Of a stretch of DNA of 64,000 nt, positions 33,685 through 43,196 are shown in pieces. The DNA is from Gammaproteobacteria bacterium (GTDB lineage Bacteria; Pseudomonadota; Gammaproteobacteria; Steroidobacterales; Steroidobacteraceae): the NCBI GenBank assembly GCA_016874235.1, contig VGUJ01000002.1, positions 62,001 to 126,000 on the forward strand, read 5' to 3'. Made by a program: the position numbers and the translations under genes. Under the pieces are notes generated by a model. It saw only the letters and a program-made list of their open reading frames with translations. It was not told the origin of the DNA and ran no database searches. Position 1 is the stretch's first letter. Each line of letters opens with the position of its first letter.

Positions 33685-36600
33685 CTAAACGTTACGTCGG
33701 AACTGTCCGCCCACCGCATAGAGCGCGCGCGAAATTTGGCCGAGAGACGCCACGCGTACGGCATCCATCAACGACTCGAACACGTTGCCGCCGCGCGCCG
33801 CCGCCGACTGCAGCGATGACAACGCGACCGTCGATTTCTCGGCGTTTCGCTGCTGGAAGTTGCGGACCGCATCCACCTGACCCTGCTTCTCTTCCTCGGT
33901 CGAACGGATGAGTTCGACCGAGGCATGCTCGGCCGAGGCGTCATGCTCGGAAAGGAAGGTGTTCACGCCGATGAGCGGCAAGCGCCCATCGTGCTTGAGG
34001 GTCTCGTAATACAGACTCTCTTCCTGGATCTTGCCGCGCTGATACATCGTCTCCATCGCGCCGAGCACACCGCCCCGCTCACTGATCGACTCGAATTCTT
34101 TGTACACCGCCTCTTCGACCATGTCGGTGAGGTAGTCGATGAGCAGCGACCCCGCCCACGGATTGTGGTTCTTGTTGAGACCTAACTCGCGATTGATGAT
34201 CAACTGGATCGCGACCGCGCGCCTCACACTCTCCTCGGTCGGCGTCGTCAGCGCCTCGTCATACGCGTTGGTATGCAAGGAGTTGCAGTTGTCGAAAAGC
34301 GCATAGAGCGCCTGCAGCGTCGTACGCGTATCGTTGAACTGAATCTCGCGGGCGTGCAGCGAACGTCCCGACGTCTGGATGTGATACTTCATCATCTGGC
34401 TGCGCGCATCCGCGCCGTATCGCTCGCGCATCGCACGCGCCCAGATACGCCGCGCCACGCGACCGATGACGGCGTACTCGGCATCCATGCCGTTCGAGAA
34501 GAAGAAGGAAAGGTTCGGCGCGAAGTCGTCGATCTTCATGCCGCGCGCAAGGTAATACTCGACGATGGTGAAGCCGTTCGAGAGCGTGAAGGCGAGCTGA
34601 CTGATCGGGTTCGCTCCAGCCTCGGCGATATGATAACCCGAGATCGACACCGAGTAGAAATTGCGCACGGCATGGTCGATGAAATAGGCCTGCACGTCGC
34701 CCATCATGCGCATCGCGAACTCGGTCGAGAAAATGCAGGTGTTCTGCGCCTGATCTTCCTTGAGGATGTCTGCCTGCACCGTGCCGCGCACTTGCGCGAG
34801 CGTCGAGGCGCGAATCTTCGAGTACTCCTCGGCGGTGAGTCCGCGACCGACGAGGTCCTCTCCGCAAAGGCCGAGCAGCGCGAGCCCGAAGCCGTCATGA
34901 CCCTCGGGCAAATCGCCGCGATACTCAGGCGGCGCAGTGCCTTGGCTGCGAAGCATGGTCCGACGCGCATCGATGAACTTCGATGCGTCATCCCAACGAC
35001 CATTCGCCTTCAGAAAACGCTCGACCTGCTGATCGATCGCCGTGTTCATGAACATCGCGAGCAACATCGGCGCCGGACCGTTGATGGTCATTGACACGGA
35101 AGTGGTAGGCGCACAGAGATCGAAGCCCGAGTAGAGCTTCTTCATGTCATCGAGCGTAGCGATCGACACACCCGAGTTGCCGGTACGCCCGTAAATGTCG
35201 GGACGCGTATCCGGATCCTCACCATAGAGTGTGGTCGAATCGAAGGCTGTCGACAGACGGGTCGACGCCTGACCACGCGCGAGGTAATGGAAGCGACGGT
35301 TCGTGCGCTCGGGGCTGCCCTCACCCGCGAACATGCGGATCGGGTCTTCCTGCTCTCGACGATAGGGATAGACACCCGCTGTGTAGGGGTAAGCCCCTGG
35401 CAAGTTCTCGCGCATCACGAAACGCAGGATGTCGCCCCAATCGCGCGTCTTCGGTGCGAGCAGCTTCGGAATACGATTGTGGCTTAACGTCTCCGAGTAG
35501 TTCTCGCCGCGTACTTCGCGACCGCGCACCTTGTAGACGTACTCGGGATCGGTGATGGAGGTCACACGCGCCGGCCAGGCTCGCAACTCCCCAAGGCCCT
35601 CGGCGCCCACGGCGGCGAGTGCGGAGTCGTACTCCTCTCGCAAGCGCGTGAGCGCGGCATCGCCACCGGTCGGCGCCGAGCCGTAAGGCTGCGCCGGCGC
35701 GGGCAGCGCCGGGTCGCGAAGCGCCTTCAAAGATTCGTAGAGGGCATAAGCACGACTCGCCGAGGACGCGACTCGCTCGATGTCGGTGTCGGCCTTGCGA
35801 CCACCGGCTGCGATTTCCGCGAGATAACGCGAACGCGAGCCGGGGATGAGCGGGTCACGGGAGGTGAACTCGGTCGGGCCCGGATCCTGCACGTTCCAGG
35901 AGCGGGCATTGACGGCCTTCGATTGCAGACGCGAGCAGATGGCAGCAAACAATCGATTGACGCCCGGATCGTTAAAACGCGAAGCGATGGTTGGATAGAC
36001 CGGAATGTCGACGTCCGGCGCGGCGAGCTGATCGGGATGATTGCGTCGCCACTGTTTCTTGACATCGCGCAGCGCATCTTCGGCGCCGCGACGCTCGAAT
36101 TTATTGAGCACCACCATCTCGGCGAAGTCGAGCATGTCGATCTTCTCGAGCTGACTCGCCGCACCGTACTCGCTCGTCATGACGTAGATCGGCAGATCGA
36201 CGAGGTCGATGACTTCGGTGTCGCTCTGACCGATGCCGGCCGTCTCGACGATCACGAGGTCGAAGCCCGCAAGCTGATAGAGCGAGATGACATCTTTGAG
36301 TACGGCAGAGGTCGCAAGATTGCGCCGCCGCGTGGCGAGCGAGCGCATGTACACGTTCGGCGCCGAGAGACTGTTCATGCGGATGCGATCACCGAGGAGC
36401 GCTCCGCCCGATCGGCGACGGGTCGGGTCGACCGCCACGACGGCGATCTGCGCATCGGGGAAGTGACGCACGAAACGCTGGATCAACTCATCGTTGAGCG
36501 AACTTTTGCCAGCTCCGCCCGTGCCCGTGAGGCCGATGACCGGAGCCTTGCGCGTATTGCGCGCGATGGCGCGCAGGATGTGCTCGCGCGTGGCGGCGAC

Positions 36601-37182
36601 CGCGCTCGCCTCGTCTTCGCGCACAGAACCTTCGAGAACGGAGATCGTCCGACCGAGGTGCCGATGATCGCGGGCGTTGAGCGGACCGAATTCATAGGCG
36701 GCGCGACGGCTCGCCCCGACACGACGGATCACGTCGCTGATCATGCCGACGAGGCCTAGCGTTCTCCCATCCTCGGGCGTGTAGATTTTTTCGATACCGT
36801 GGCGCTCAAGCGCTTCGATTTCGTGTGGAGCGATGGTGCCACCACCGCCCACCACCACCCGAATATGCTCGCAGCCACGCTCGCGCAGCATGTCGACCAT
36901 GTAGGCAAAGTATTCGTTGTGGCCACCCTGATAGGAGCTGACAGCGATACCGTCGGCATCTTCCTCGATGGCGGCGCGAACGATGTCCGCGACCGATCTG
37001 TTGTGCCCAAGGTGGACGACCTCGGCGCCCTGCGACTGCAGCAGGCGACGGATCATGTTGATGGCGGCGTCGTGGCCATCGAAGAGCGAAGCTGCCGTCA
37101 CGAAACGCAGAGGCGGCGCGGTAACGCCCTCACCCGCATCGGCCCCTGGATGTTGAATCGATTTCCGGTTCGCCTGGCTCAC
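33685..37182 (-). CDS. icmF: Fused isobutyryl-CoA mutase (B12-binding domain, G-protein chaperone, mutase)
   Basis: LFDGHDAAINMIRRLLQSQGAEVVHLGHNRS (B12 domain); GLTGTGGAGKSSLNDELIQRF (GTPase); YGEDPDTRPDIYGRTGNSGVSIATLDDMKKLYSGFDLCAPTTSVSMTINGPAP (mutase); GTG start with SD. Confidence 0.94.
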   Translation of the reverse strand: MSQANRKSIQHPGADAGEGVTAPPLRFVTAASLFDGHDAAINMIRRLLQSQGAEVVHLGHNRSVADIVRAAIEEDADGIAVSSYQGGHNEYFAYMVDMLRERGCEHIRVVVGGGGTIAPHEIEALERHGIEKIYTPEDGRTLGLVGMISDVIRRVGASRRAAYEFGPLNARDHRHLGRTISVLEGSVREDEASAVAATREHILRAIARNTRKAPVIGLTGTGGAGKSSLNDELIQRFVRHFPDAQIAVVAVDPTRRRSGGALLGDRIRMNSLSAPNVYMRSLATRRRNLATSAVLKDVISLYQLAGFDLVIVETAGIGQSDTEVIDLVDLPIYVMTSEYGAASQLEKIDMLDFAEMVVLNKFERRGAEDALRDVKKQWRRNHPDQLAAPDVDIPVYPTIASRFNDPGVNRLFAAICSRLQSKAVNARSWNVQDPGPTEFTSRDPLIPGSRSRYLAEIAAGGRKADTDIERVASSASRAYALYESLKALRDPALPAPAQPYGSAPTGGDAALTRLREEYDSALAAVGAEGLGELRAWPARVTSITDPEYVYKVRGREVRGENYSETLSHNRIPKLLAPKTRDWGDILRFVMRENLPGAYPYTAGVYPYRREQEDPIRMFAGEGSPERTNRRFHYLARGQASTRLSTAFDSTTLYGEDPDTRPDIYGRTGNSGVSIATLDDMKKLYSGFDLCAPTTSVSMTINGPAPMLLAMFMNTAIDQQVERFLKANGRWDDASKFIDARRTMLRSQGTAPPEYRGDLPEGHDGFGLALLGLCGEDLVGRGLTAEEYSKIRASTLAQVRGTVQADILKEDQAQNTCIFSTEFAMRMMGDVQAYFIDHAVRNFYSVSISGYHIAEAGANPISQLAFTLSNGFTIVEYYLARGMKIDDFAPNLSFFFSNGMDAEYAVIGRVARRIWARAMRERYGADARSQMMKYHIQTSGRSLHAREIQFNDTRTTLQALYALFDNCNSLHTNAYDEALTTPTEESVRRAVAIQLIINRELGLNKNHNPWAGSLLIDYLTDMVEEAVYKEFESISERGGVLGAMETMYQRGKIQEESLYYETLKHDGRLPLIGVNTFLSEHDASAEHASVELIRSTEEEKQGQVDAVRNFQQRNAEKSTVALSSLQSAAARGGNVFESLMDAVRVASLGQISRALYAVGGQFRRNV

Positions 37183-37188
37183 GGTTCG

Positions 37189-37202
37189 CTCCTTCTAAGG
37201 AG
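37189..37202 (-). promoter_or_regulatory. Inverted repeat overlapping the icmF Shine-Dalgarno
   Basis: Sense-strand CTCCTTAGAAGGAG; AAGGAG arm lies 6 nt before the GTG start. Confidence 0.6.
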
Positions 37203-37227
37203 TGGACGGCCCGCTGGGGCCAAACTT

Positions 37228-37239
37228 TACTCATGAGTA
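37228..37239. promoter_or_regulatory. 12-bp perfect palindrome between divergent icmF and tetR, candidate TetR operator core
   Basis: TACTCATGAGTA in the AT-rich 37182-37279 intergenic region. Confidence 0.45.
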
Positions 37240-37278
37240 TATTACGCTTTACCCGAGAATAAACTACACTCCGTTTCT

Positions 37279-37908
37279 ATGAAAGCCACGTCGCGGTCCA
37301 CCCCCCTACCCTGGAGCGGAGCCGATCTGCGCTCACGGGAGCGCGATTGGAAGCGTAACGCGGTCATTCTCGCCGCCGCGCGGGCCTTTGCGACCCGCGG
37401 CTACCACAACACCAGCCTGGATGATTTGGCGGCTGCCCTGAACGTCACCAAGCCCACCATCTACAGTTACGTCGACAGCAAAGAAGAACTGCTCTTCGAG
37501 TGCTTCAAACACGGTGTCGATCAGATCCTCGCCGGCTTCAGCGAAGCCGAGACCCGCGGCGGTAACGCGCGCGAACGCTTGATGACCGTCGCCCGGCACT
37601 ACGCGATCGCCGTCACGGGCGATTTCGGTTGGTGCATGGTTCGCCTCGAGGAAGAAAATCTCGACAAAGCGATGAGCGCCAAGATCAAGACGTTGAAGTC
37701 AGACGTCGATCAGGGGCTTCGCAAGCTCATTCGTCAGGGCGTCGCGGACGGATCGATCCGTAGCTGCGACCCCAAGATGGCCGCCTTCGCGCTCGCCGGC
37801 GCCCTCAACTGGATCGCCCACTGGCACCGCGCCAACGACGCCCTGTCTCCCGAAGAGATCGCCATCCGCGTGCTCGAAATATTTGAACTCGGCCTCGCGC
37901 CTCGCTGA
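37279..37908 (+). CDS. TetR/AcrR family transcriptional regulator
   Basis: RDWKRNAVILAAARAFATRGYHNTSLDDLAAALNVTKPTIYSYVDSKEELLFECF. Confidence 0.95.
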   Translation: MKATSRSTPLPWSGADLRSRERDWKRNAVILAAARAFATRGYHNTSLDDLAAALNVTKPTIYSYVDSKEELLFECFKHGVDQILAGFSEAETRGGNARERLMTVARHYAIAVTGDFGWCMVRLEEENLDKAMSAKIKTLKSDVDQGLRKLIRQGVADGSIRSCDPKMAAFALAGALNWIAHWHRANDALSPEEIAIRVLEIFELGLAPR

Positions 37909-37936
37909 ACATCCGCCCATCTGACCGGAGTCCACC

Positions 37937-38728
37937 ATGAACTTCTCCACTCTCGAGTTCTCGATCGATCATGGCATCGCCCTGATCACGCTCAATCGCC
38001 CTGAAGCGGCGAATACCATCAGCGTCGAGCTCGCCGAAGAATTGCTTCAGGCCGCCATCCGTTGCGAGAGCAATCCTGCCGTGCGCGCCGTCGTATTGAC
38101 CGGCAAGGGGCGTTTCTTCAGCGGCGGCGGCGACGTTCAATCCTTCGCCAACGCCGGTGAGGGCGCCGGTGAACTGCTGCGTCGCATCACCGCACCCCTG
38201 CACGCCGCCGTATCGAGATTTGCGCGAATGGACGCGCCGCTCGTCACGGCCGTCAACGGCACAGCAGCGGGCGCAGGCTTCAGTCTCGCGATCGCCGGCG
38301 ATGTGATCGTGGCTGCCGAGTCGGCCAAATTCACCATGGCCTACACCAAGATCGCCATGTCCGCCGATGGCGGCGGCTCGTTCAATCTGCCGCGAATTGT
38401 CGGAATGGCCCGCGCCAAAGAATTGATGTTGCTCAACCCGGTACTCAGCGCCGCCGAAGCCCAGCAACGAGGGCTCGTGACGATCGTCGCGCCCGACGCC
38501 GAGGTGCTCGCCAAAGCCAAAGATATTGCGACCTCGCTCGCCTCCGGGCCGACCCGGGCGTTCGGCGAAGTCAAACGGCTGCTCGCGGACAGCCATACCA
38601 ACTCGCTCGAGGAGCAACTCGCCCTCGAGTCGCGCTCGATGGCCCATCTTGCCGAGCGTACCGAGGACGCTCGCGAAGGCTATACCGCGTTCGCCCAGAA
38701 ACGCGTCCCGAAGTACCACGGACGATAA
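37937..38728 (+). CDS. Enoyl-CoA hydratase/isomerase family protein
   Basis: IALITLNRPEAANTISVELAEEL, AVVLTGKGRFFSGGGDV, GTAAGAGFSLAIAGDVIVAAESAKF. Confidence 0.94.
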   Translation: MNFSTLEFSIDHGIALITLNRPEAANTISVELAEELLQAAIRCESNPAVRAVVLTGKGRFFSGGGDVQSFANAGEGAGELLRRITAPLHAAVSRFARMDAPLVTAVNGTAAGAGFSLAIAGDVIVAAESAKFTMAYTKIAMSADGGGSFNLPRIVGMARAKELMLLNPVLSAAEAQQRGLVTIVAPDAEVLAKAKDIATSLASGPTRAFGEVKRLLADSHTNSLEEQLALESRSMAHLAERTEDAREGYTAFAQKRVPKYHGR

Positions 38729-38733
38729 CTCGA

Positions 38734-39057
38734 ATGAGCGAAGTGACATGGCACGTCGCCGGTCATCTCTCTCAGCTTGCCGAGGGAAAGATGATGGGCG
38801 TCGAACTGAACGGACGAGCAGTCGTGGTGTGTCGCACCAAAGACGGCGTCAATGCGCTGGATAACGTGTGCTCCCACGCCTACGCGCTGATGCACGAGGG
38901 TCGACTTCGCGGCAATCGACTCATCTGCCCGCTTCACGGAGCCTCGTTCGACTGCCGCACCGGGGCCGTACTCGGCGCTCCGGCAACCTCCCCGCTCGCC
39001 ACATTCGCCGTACGCGTCGGTGACGACGGTACGATCGAGGTCGGTCTACCGGCTTGA
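38734..39057 (+). CDS. Rieske 2Fe-2S ferredoxin
   Basis: 107 aa; CSHAYALMHEGRLRGNRLICPLHGASFD, CxH...CxxH Rieske ligands. Confidence 0.93.
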   Translation: MSEVTWHVAGHLSQLAEGKMMGVELNGRAVVVCRTKDGVNALDNVCSHAYALMHEGRLRGNRLICPLHGASFDCRTGAVLGAPATSPLATFAVRVGDDGTIEVGLPA

Positions 39058-39078
39058 GCTCATCAAGACGCTCGTCAT

Positions 39079-39537
39079 TCAGCGACGTCGCTCGATGAGA
39101 TTGACGCTGAGACACGAGAACACCGTCTCGCCATCCTGATTGGTCAGGCGGTACTCCATTTCGATCACGCCTCGACGCGGATCGCTCGAAGACTCGCGCT
39201 TCGAAACGCACTCCCACCTCGCGCGCAGACGATCACCGGCTCGCACCGCCTTCGGCCAACGGGTCTCTTTCCATGCCACGCCGCAAATCCAGGCGATATC
39301 ACCGCTGATCTGATGATCGAGCCGACGCCATACCACCGTGGTGAACAATCCAGACGCCACCACGTCACCGAACACAGACGCTTTCGCCGCCTCAGGATCA
39401 GTGTGAAAATATTGGGGGTCGTAACGACGGGCGAAATCCAGCATCTCTTCCCGATCGACGACCTGCTCGCCGGATTCGGCGTAATCGCCAACGGAGATAT
39501 CTTCGAAGTATTTTCTACTGGACTGAAGCATCATCAA
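39079..39537 (-). CDS. MaoC-family (R)-hydratase/dehydratase
   Basis: KYFEDISVGDYAESGEQVVDREEMLDFARRYDPQYFHTDPEAAKASVFGDVVASG, hot-dog fold MaoC motif. Confidence 0.92.
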   Translation of the reverse strand: MMMLQSSRKYFEDISVGDYAESGEQVVDREEMLDFARRYDPQYFHTDPEAAKASVFGDVVASGLFTTVVWRRLDHQISGDIAWICGVAWKETRWPKAVRAGDRLRARWECVSKRESSSDPRRGVIEMEYRLTNQDGETVFSCLSVNLIERRR

Positions 39538-39547
39538 ACCCTACGCC

Positions 39548-40102
39548 ATGGATCTTGAACAAAGAATTCGTCGTCTTGAGGACCGGGATGCCATTCGCAC
39601 CCTGATCGCCCGCTACGGTCGTCTCGTGGACGAGCGCGACATCGAAGCGGTCGGAATGCTGTTCACGCAGAACGGCTCTTTTCGATCGGTTGACGGCAAG
39701 ATCGCCTCGACCGGTCGCCATGCCGTCATCGATCAATTTCACAAACGTTATGCGGTTCTCGGTCCGAGCAACCACTTCACCCACGATATCGTCATCGAGC
39801 TCGATGAGTCCGACCCCGACCTCGCCTCCGGCTGGGTCAACTCCCACGCCGAGGTGGTACGCAACGGTGTCACGCTGTGGACAGCCTTGCGCTATCACGA
39901 TCAATATCGACGAGAAGACGGCGTGTGGCGATTCCAGGTTCGCGAGCTGCATTTCTTCTACTACCTGTCGCCCAAAGAGTATCCGGACATGCTCGGTCAG
40001 ATCATGAGAAACCGCGCGTATGCCGAGCCTCTGCCCGCGGATTACCCCGAAAGTTCGGCGACCTGGAAGGACTACTACTCGAAAAACCCTCAGCGAGGCT
40101 GA
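39548..40102 (+). CDS. NTF2-like / SnoaL-like family protein
   Basis: RIRRLEDRDAIRTLIARYGRLVDERDIEAVGMLFTQNGSFRSVDG...HFTHDIVIELDE. Confidence 0.88.
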   Translation: MDLEQRIRRLEDRDAIRTLIARYGRLVDERDIEAVGMLFTQNGSFRSVDGKIASTGRHAVIDQFHKRYAVLGPSNHFTHDIVIELDESDPDLASGWVNSHAEVVRNGVTLWTALRYHDQYRREDGVWRFQVRELHFFYYLSPKEYPDMLGQIMRNRAYAEPLPADYPESSATWKDYYSKNPQRG

Positions 40103-40734
40103 CGTCCGTCGCGCAGTTCGCGCAACTTACGCTCGAGGTAATCGACGACGCGCCGATCGCGCTCGGTCTCTTTGTGGACGAGGAAGCTGATCGCCATTCC
40201 CTCGAGCACGTAACGCGTCAAATCGAGCGCCACATCAAAGGTTTCATCGTCGGTGTGCCACTCGGTAAACACCTCCCGAGCCGTACGATGCCATTCATTT
40301 TCGAAGGCTTCTTGGGCGGGACGCAGAATTTGCGCGAGTTCCGGATCCGTACGAGCGGCGACGACGAGTTCAAAGAAAGCCACAAACATCGGGTGCCGAA
40401 CGTGTTGCCAATACGCCTCGAGATTGGCGCGCAACCGATCCCCCTCCCCGTTGCTTGGGCCGCGCTGCGCGGCACGACGAAACGCCTTGAGGCGCTTCGC
40501 ATGCAGGTATTCGACGGCGGCGCGGACAATATCCACTTTGGAGGGGAAGTGATGAAGCATGGCCCCGCGAGACAAACCCGCGCGAGCGGCAATCACCGTG
40601 GTTGTGGTTCGCGCATAGCCGAGGTCGACGAAGCACTTGATCGCCGCCTCGATGATGAGCGTCCGCGTGGCGGCGCTTTTCTGGGCCTGCCATCCTGTGA
40701 TCTCGGGCTCTACCGGGTCGATTTGCTTAGGCAT
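40090..40734 (-). CDS. TetR/AcrR family transcriptional regulator
   Basis: KSAATRTLIIEAAIKCFVDLGYARTTTTVIAARAGLSRGAMLHHFPSKVDIVRAAVEYL; ATG start at 40734 preferred over upstream TTG at 40770. Confidence 0.94.
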   Translation of the reverse strand: MPKQIDPVEPEITGWQAQKSAATRTLIIEAAIKCFVDLGYARTTTTVIAARAGLSRGAMLHHFPSKVDIVRAAVEYLHAKRLKAFRRAAQRGPSNGEGDRLRANLEAYWQHVRHPMFVAFFELVVAARTDPELAQILRPAQEAFENEWHRTAREVFTEWHTDDETFDVALDLTRYVLEGMAISFLVHKETERDRRVVDYLERKLRELRDGRQPR

Positions 40735-40756
40735 GACCGAGACCTTGCCGGTAGGC

Positions 40757-40806
40757 GAAAAAAAAGTCAAAGGTGATTGAAACCGACAGCCGTGCTTGAT
40801 ACCGTT
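40757..40806 (+). promoter_or_regulatory. Shared cluster motif, copy A
   Basis: AAAAAAAAGTCAAAGGTGATTGAAACCGACAGCCGTGCTTGATACC between the divergent tetR and SDR operon. Confidence 0.55.
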
Positions 40807-40886
40807 TTCGGGCGTCGACTTCGGCCGGTTCGGCCGTGCACGCTTATTCTGTCACAACCCACTTAACTAACCCGGAGGACAGGGAC

Positions 40887-41645
40887 ATGGGACGCGTCGA
40901 AGGCAAAGTGGCAATCGTCACCGGGGGAGCCCAGGGGCTTGGCAAGGCGGACTGCGAAGCGCTCGTCCGCGAAGGCGCCAACGTCATGATCACCGATATC
41001 AAGGCCTCAGAGGGCAAGGCCCTGGCCGCGGCGCTCAATGCTCAGCGCGCCGGAAGCGCGGCGTTCATGGAACTCGACGTCCGCGACGAAACGCGCTGGC
41101 AAGAGGTCATCGCCGCCACGGTCAAACAATTCGGCAAACTCAATGTCCTCGTCAACAATGCGGGTCTCGTCGTGCCCGCGACCCCCGAGTCCACCACGCT
41201 CGAGCAGTTCAAACTGCATAACGCCGTGATGAGCGAAGGTACCTTCCTCGGCTGCAAGCACGCGATTCCTGCCATGAACGCGAGCGGCGGCGGTTCGATC
41301 GTCAACATGGCCTCGGTCGCCACCCACCTCGGCTACCCGATTTTCTTCGCCTACTCGGCCGCCAAGGGCGCCGTGCGTGGGATGACGAAGTCGATCGCCA
41401 TCTGGTGTCAGATGCAGAAGTACAACATCCGCTGTAACTCGCTTCACCCGGGCGCGACCGATACGCCGATGATCGAGGAAGCCAACCGCCTGCTCGGGCT
41501 CACGCGCGAGTTCTACACTCAGAGCGGACCGGGACTGGGTCAGCCTGAGGACGTGGCGAACGTGGTGGTGTTCCTGGCCTCGGACGAATCGCGATACATC
41601 AATGGTGCTGAGTTGTTGCTCGACAACGGCCTCACCATTCAGTAA
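40887..41645 (+). CDS. SDR family oxidoreductase
   Basis: GKVAIVTGGAQGLGKADCEALVREGA; YSAAKGAVRGMTKS; SD ggagg 14 nt before ATG 40887. Confidence 0.95.
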   Translation: MGRVEGKVAIVTGGAQGLGKADCEALVREGANVMITDIKASEGKALAAALNAQRAGSAAFMELDVRDETRWQEVIAATVKQFGKLNVLVNNAGLVVPATPESTTLEQFKLHNAVMSEGTFLGCKHAIPAMNASGGGSIVNMASVATHLGYPIFFAYSAAKGAVRGMTKSIAIWCQMQKYNIRCNSLHPGATDTPMIEEANRLLGLTREFYTQSGPGLGQPEDVANVVVFLASDESRYINGAELLLDNGLTIQ

Positions 41646-41664
41646 CTGACAGGAGACACGCAGA

Positions 41665-42426
41665 ATGGATCTCGGATTGCGCGGCAAGCGAGCACTCGTC
41701 ACGGGTGCCACCAAGGGTATTGGCAGAGCGATCGTCGACCTCCTCGCCGCAGAGGGTTGCGACATCGCGCTCTGCGCGCGCAGTGAGGACGAAGTCGAAT
41801 CTGCGGTACGTGAAGTTAAAACCAAGGGCGTAAACGTCTCCGGTGGCGCAGTGAACGTGCGCGATGCCGACGCATATAAAGCCTGGCTCGAGCGCAGCGT
41901 GAGCGAGCTCGGCGGATGCGACATCTTCATCCCGAACGTCAGCGCGGGCGGCGGGATGGACTCCGAGAAGAATTGGTGGAAGTGCTTTGAAGTGGACGTG
42001 CTGCACACGGTGCGTGGCTGCGAATTCTTAGTGCCGCATCTCGAAAAGTCGGGTCACGGCAGCATCGTCATCATCAGTTCGACCAATGCGCTCGAGACCT
42101 TCTATGCGCCTATGGCGTACAACGCCATGAAAGCCGCACTCATCACCTACTCCAAACAGCTCTCGCAGTTCATCGGTCGCAAGAATATCCGTGTAAACAC
42201 TGTCTCTCCGGGGCCGATCTACTTTGAGGGCGGCGCCTGGGAAATGATCAAGAGCACCAATCAGAAAATGTACGACGCCACGTTACGCGCGATGCCAAAT
42301 GGTCGATTTGGCGGACCCGATGAAATCGCCAAAGTGGTGGCCTTCCTTGCGAGTCCTTCTGCCTCGGTCATCACGGGCAGCAACGTGGTCGCCGATAACG
42401 GATATACCAAGCGCGTCCAGTATTGA
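41665..42426 (+). CDS. SDR family oxidoreductase
   Basis: GKRALVTGATKGIGRAIVDLLAAEGCDIALCARSE; YNAMKAALITYSKQL. Confidence 0.95.
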   Translation: MDLGLRGKRALVTGATKGIGRAIVDLLAAEGCDIALCARSEDEVESAVREVKTKGVNVSGGAVNVRDADAYKAWLERSVSELGGCDIFIPNVSAGGGMDSEKNWWKCFEVDVLHTVRGCEFLVPHLEKSGHGSIVIISSTNALETFYAPMAYNAMKAALITYSKQLSQFIGRKNIRVNTVSPGPIYFEGGAWEMIKSTNQKMYDATLRAMPNGRFGGPDEIAKVVAFLASPSASVITGSNVVADNGYTKRVQY

Positions 42427-42428
42427 TC

Positions 42429-43196
42429 ATGGCTAGCCTGCCGCGCCGTATCGATGCCTGTCTCGTTGCCGGGGGCAAGTATCACGACATCGACCACGCG
42501 CGGCTGCAGTTGCTGAGTCTGATCAGCGAGCATCCGAACATCCGCTGTCGGGTGCTCGAGGACTATCGCGACATCGACGCCATCGTGACCGCCGATGTTC
42601 TCATTACGTACACCGTCGACGTGGTGCCCGATGAAGCCGGCGCAGCGCGTCTGCGCGACTGGGTGTCGGCGGGACATCGTTGGCTCGCCCTGCACGGTAC
42701 GAACTCGATCCTGCGTTGGTCCAAACCGCACAAAGCCTGGGAAGCGCCCCGCACCGTACCGACCCTCATGCAAACGCTGGGGAGCCAGTTTTTAGCGCAC
42801 CCGCCCATCGCGCCCTATCGGGTCGAGGTCTCTGCGCCGGATCATCCACTCGTTCGCGGCATCGAGCCGTTCGACGCCGATGATGAGTTGTACCTCAGTG
42901 AGTTACATGGCCCGATCGAGGTCCTACTGCACACCCGCTGGTCGGGGCGAACCTCCCTGTTCGTCGAGAGTGATTGGACGCAAGACGAGCCACGCCCCGT
43001 GATGTATCTCAAACGCACCGGAGCGGGCGAAGTACTGTATTTCACGCTCGGTCACTCGCGCGGGCACTACGATATGCGTCCTATCATGGACGAGTACCCC
43101 ACGATCGAACGCGGTAGCTGGAACACACCCGCGTTCGTCGAGATTTTGAGGCGCAGCCTATGCTGGGCCGCGTCAGCCGAACGGATTTCATCATGA
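42429..43196 (+). CDS. ThuA-like domain protein
   Basis: ACLVAGGKYHDIDHARLQLLSLISEHPNIRCRVLEDYRDI; LRDWVSAGHRWLALHGTNS; GEVLYFTLGHSRGHYDM. Confidence 0.82.
   Translation: MASLPRRIDACLVAGGKYHDIDHARLQLLSLISEHPNIRCRVLEDYRDIDAIVTADVLITYTVDVVPDEAGAARLRDWVSAGHRWLALHGTNSILRWSKPHKAWEAPRTVPTLMQTLGSQFLAHPPIAPYRVEVSAPDHPLVRGIEPFDADDELYLSELHGPIEVLLHTRWSGRTSLFVESDWTQDEPRPVMYLKRTGAGEVLYFTLGHSRGHYDMRPIMDEYPTIERGSWNTPAFVEILRRSLCWAASAERISS

Noticed and set aside
37805-38749. 314-aa minus-strand ORF
   Set aside because: Antisense to enoyl-CoA hydratase and tetR 3' end; no motif.
41007-42008. 333-aa minus-strand ORF
   Set aside because: Antisense to two SDR genes; composition artefact.
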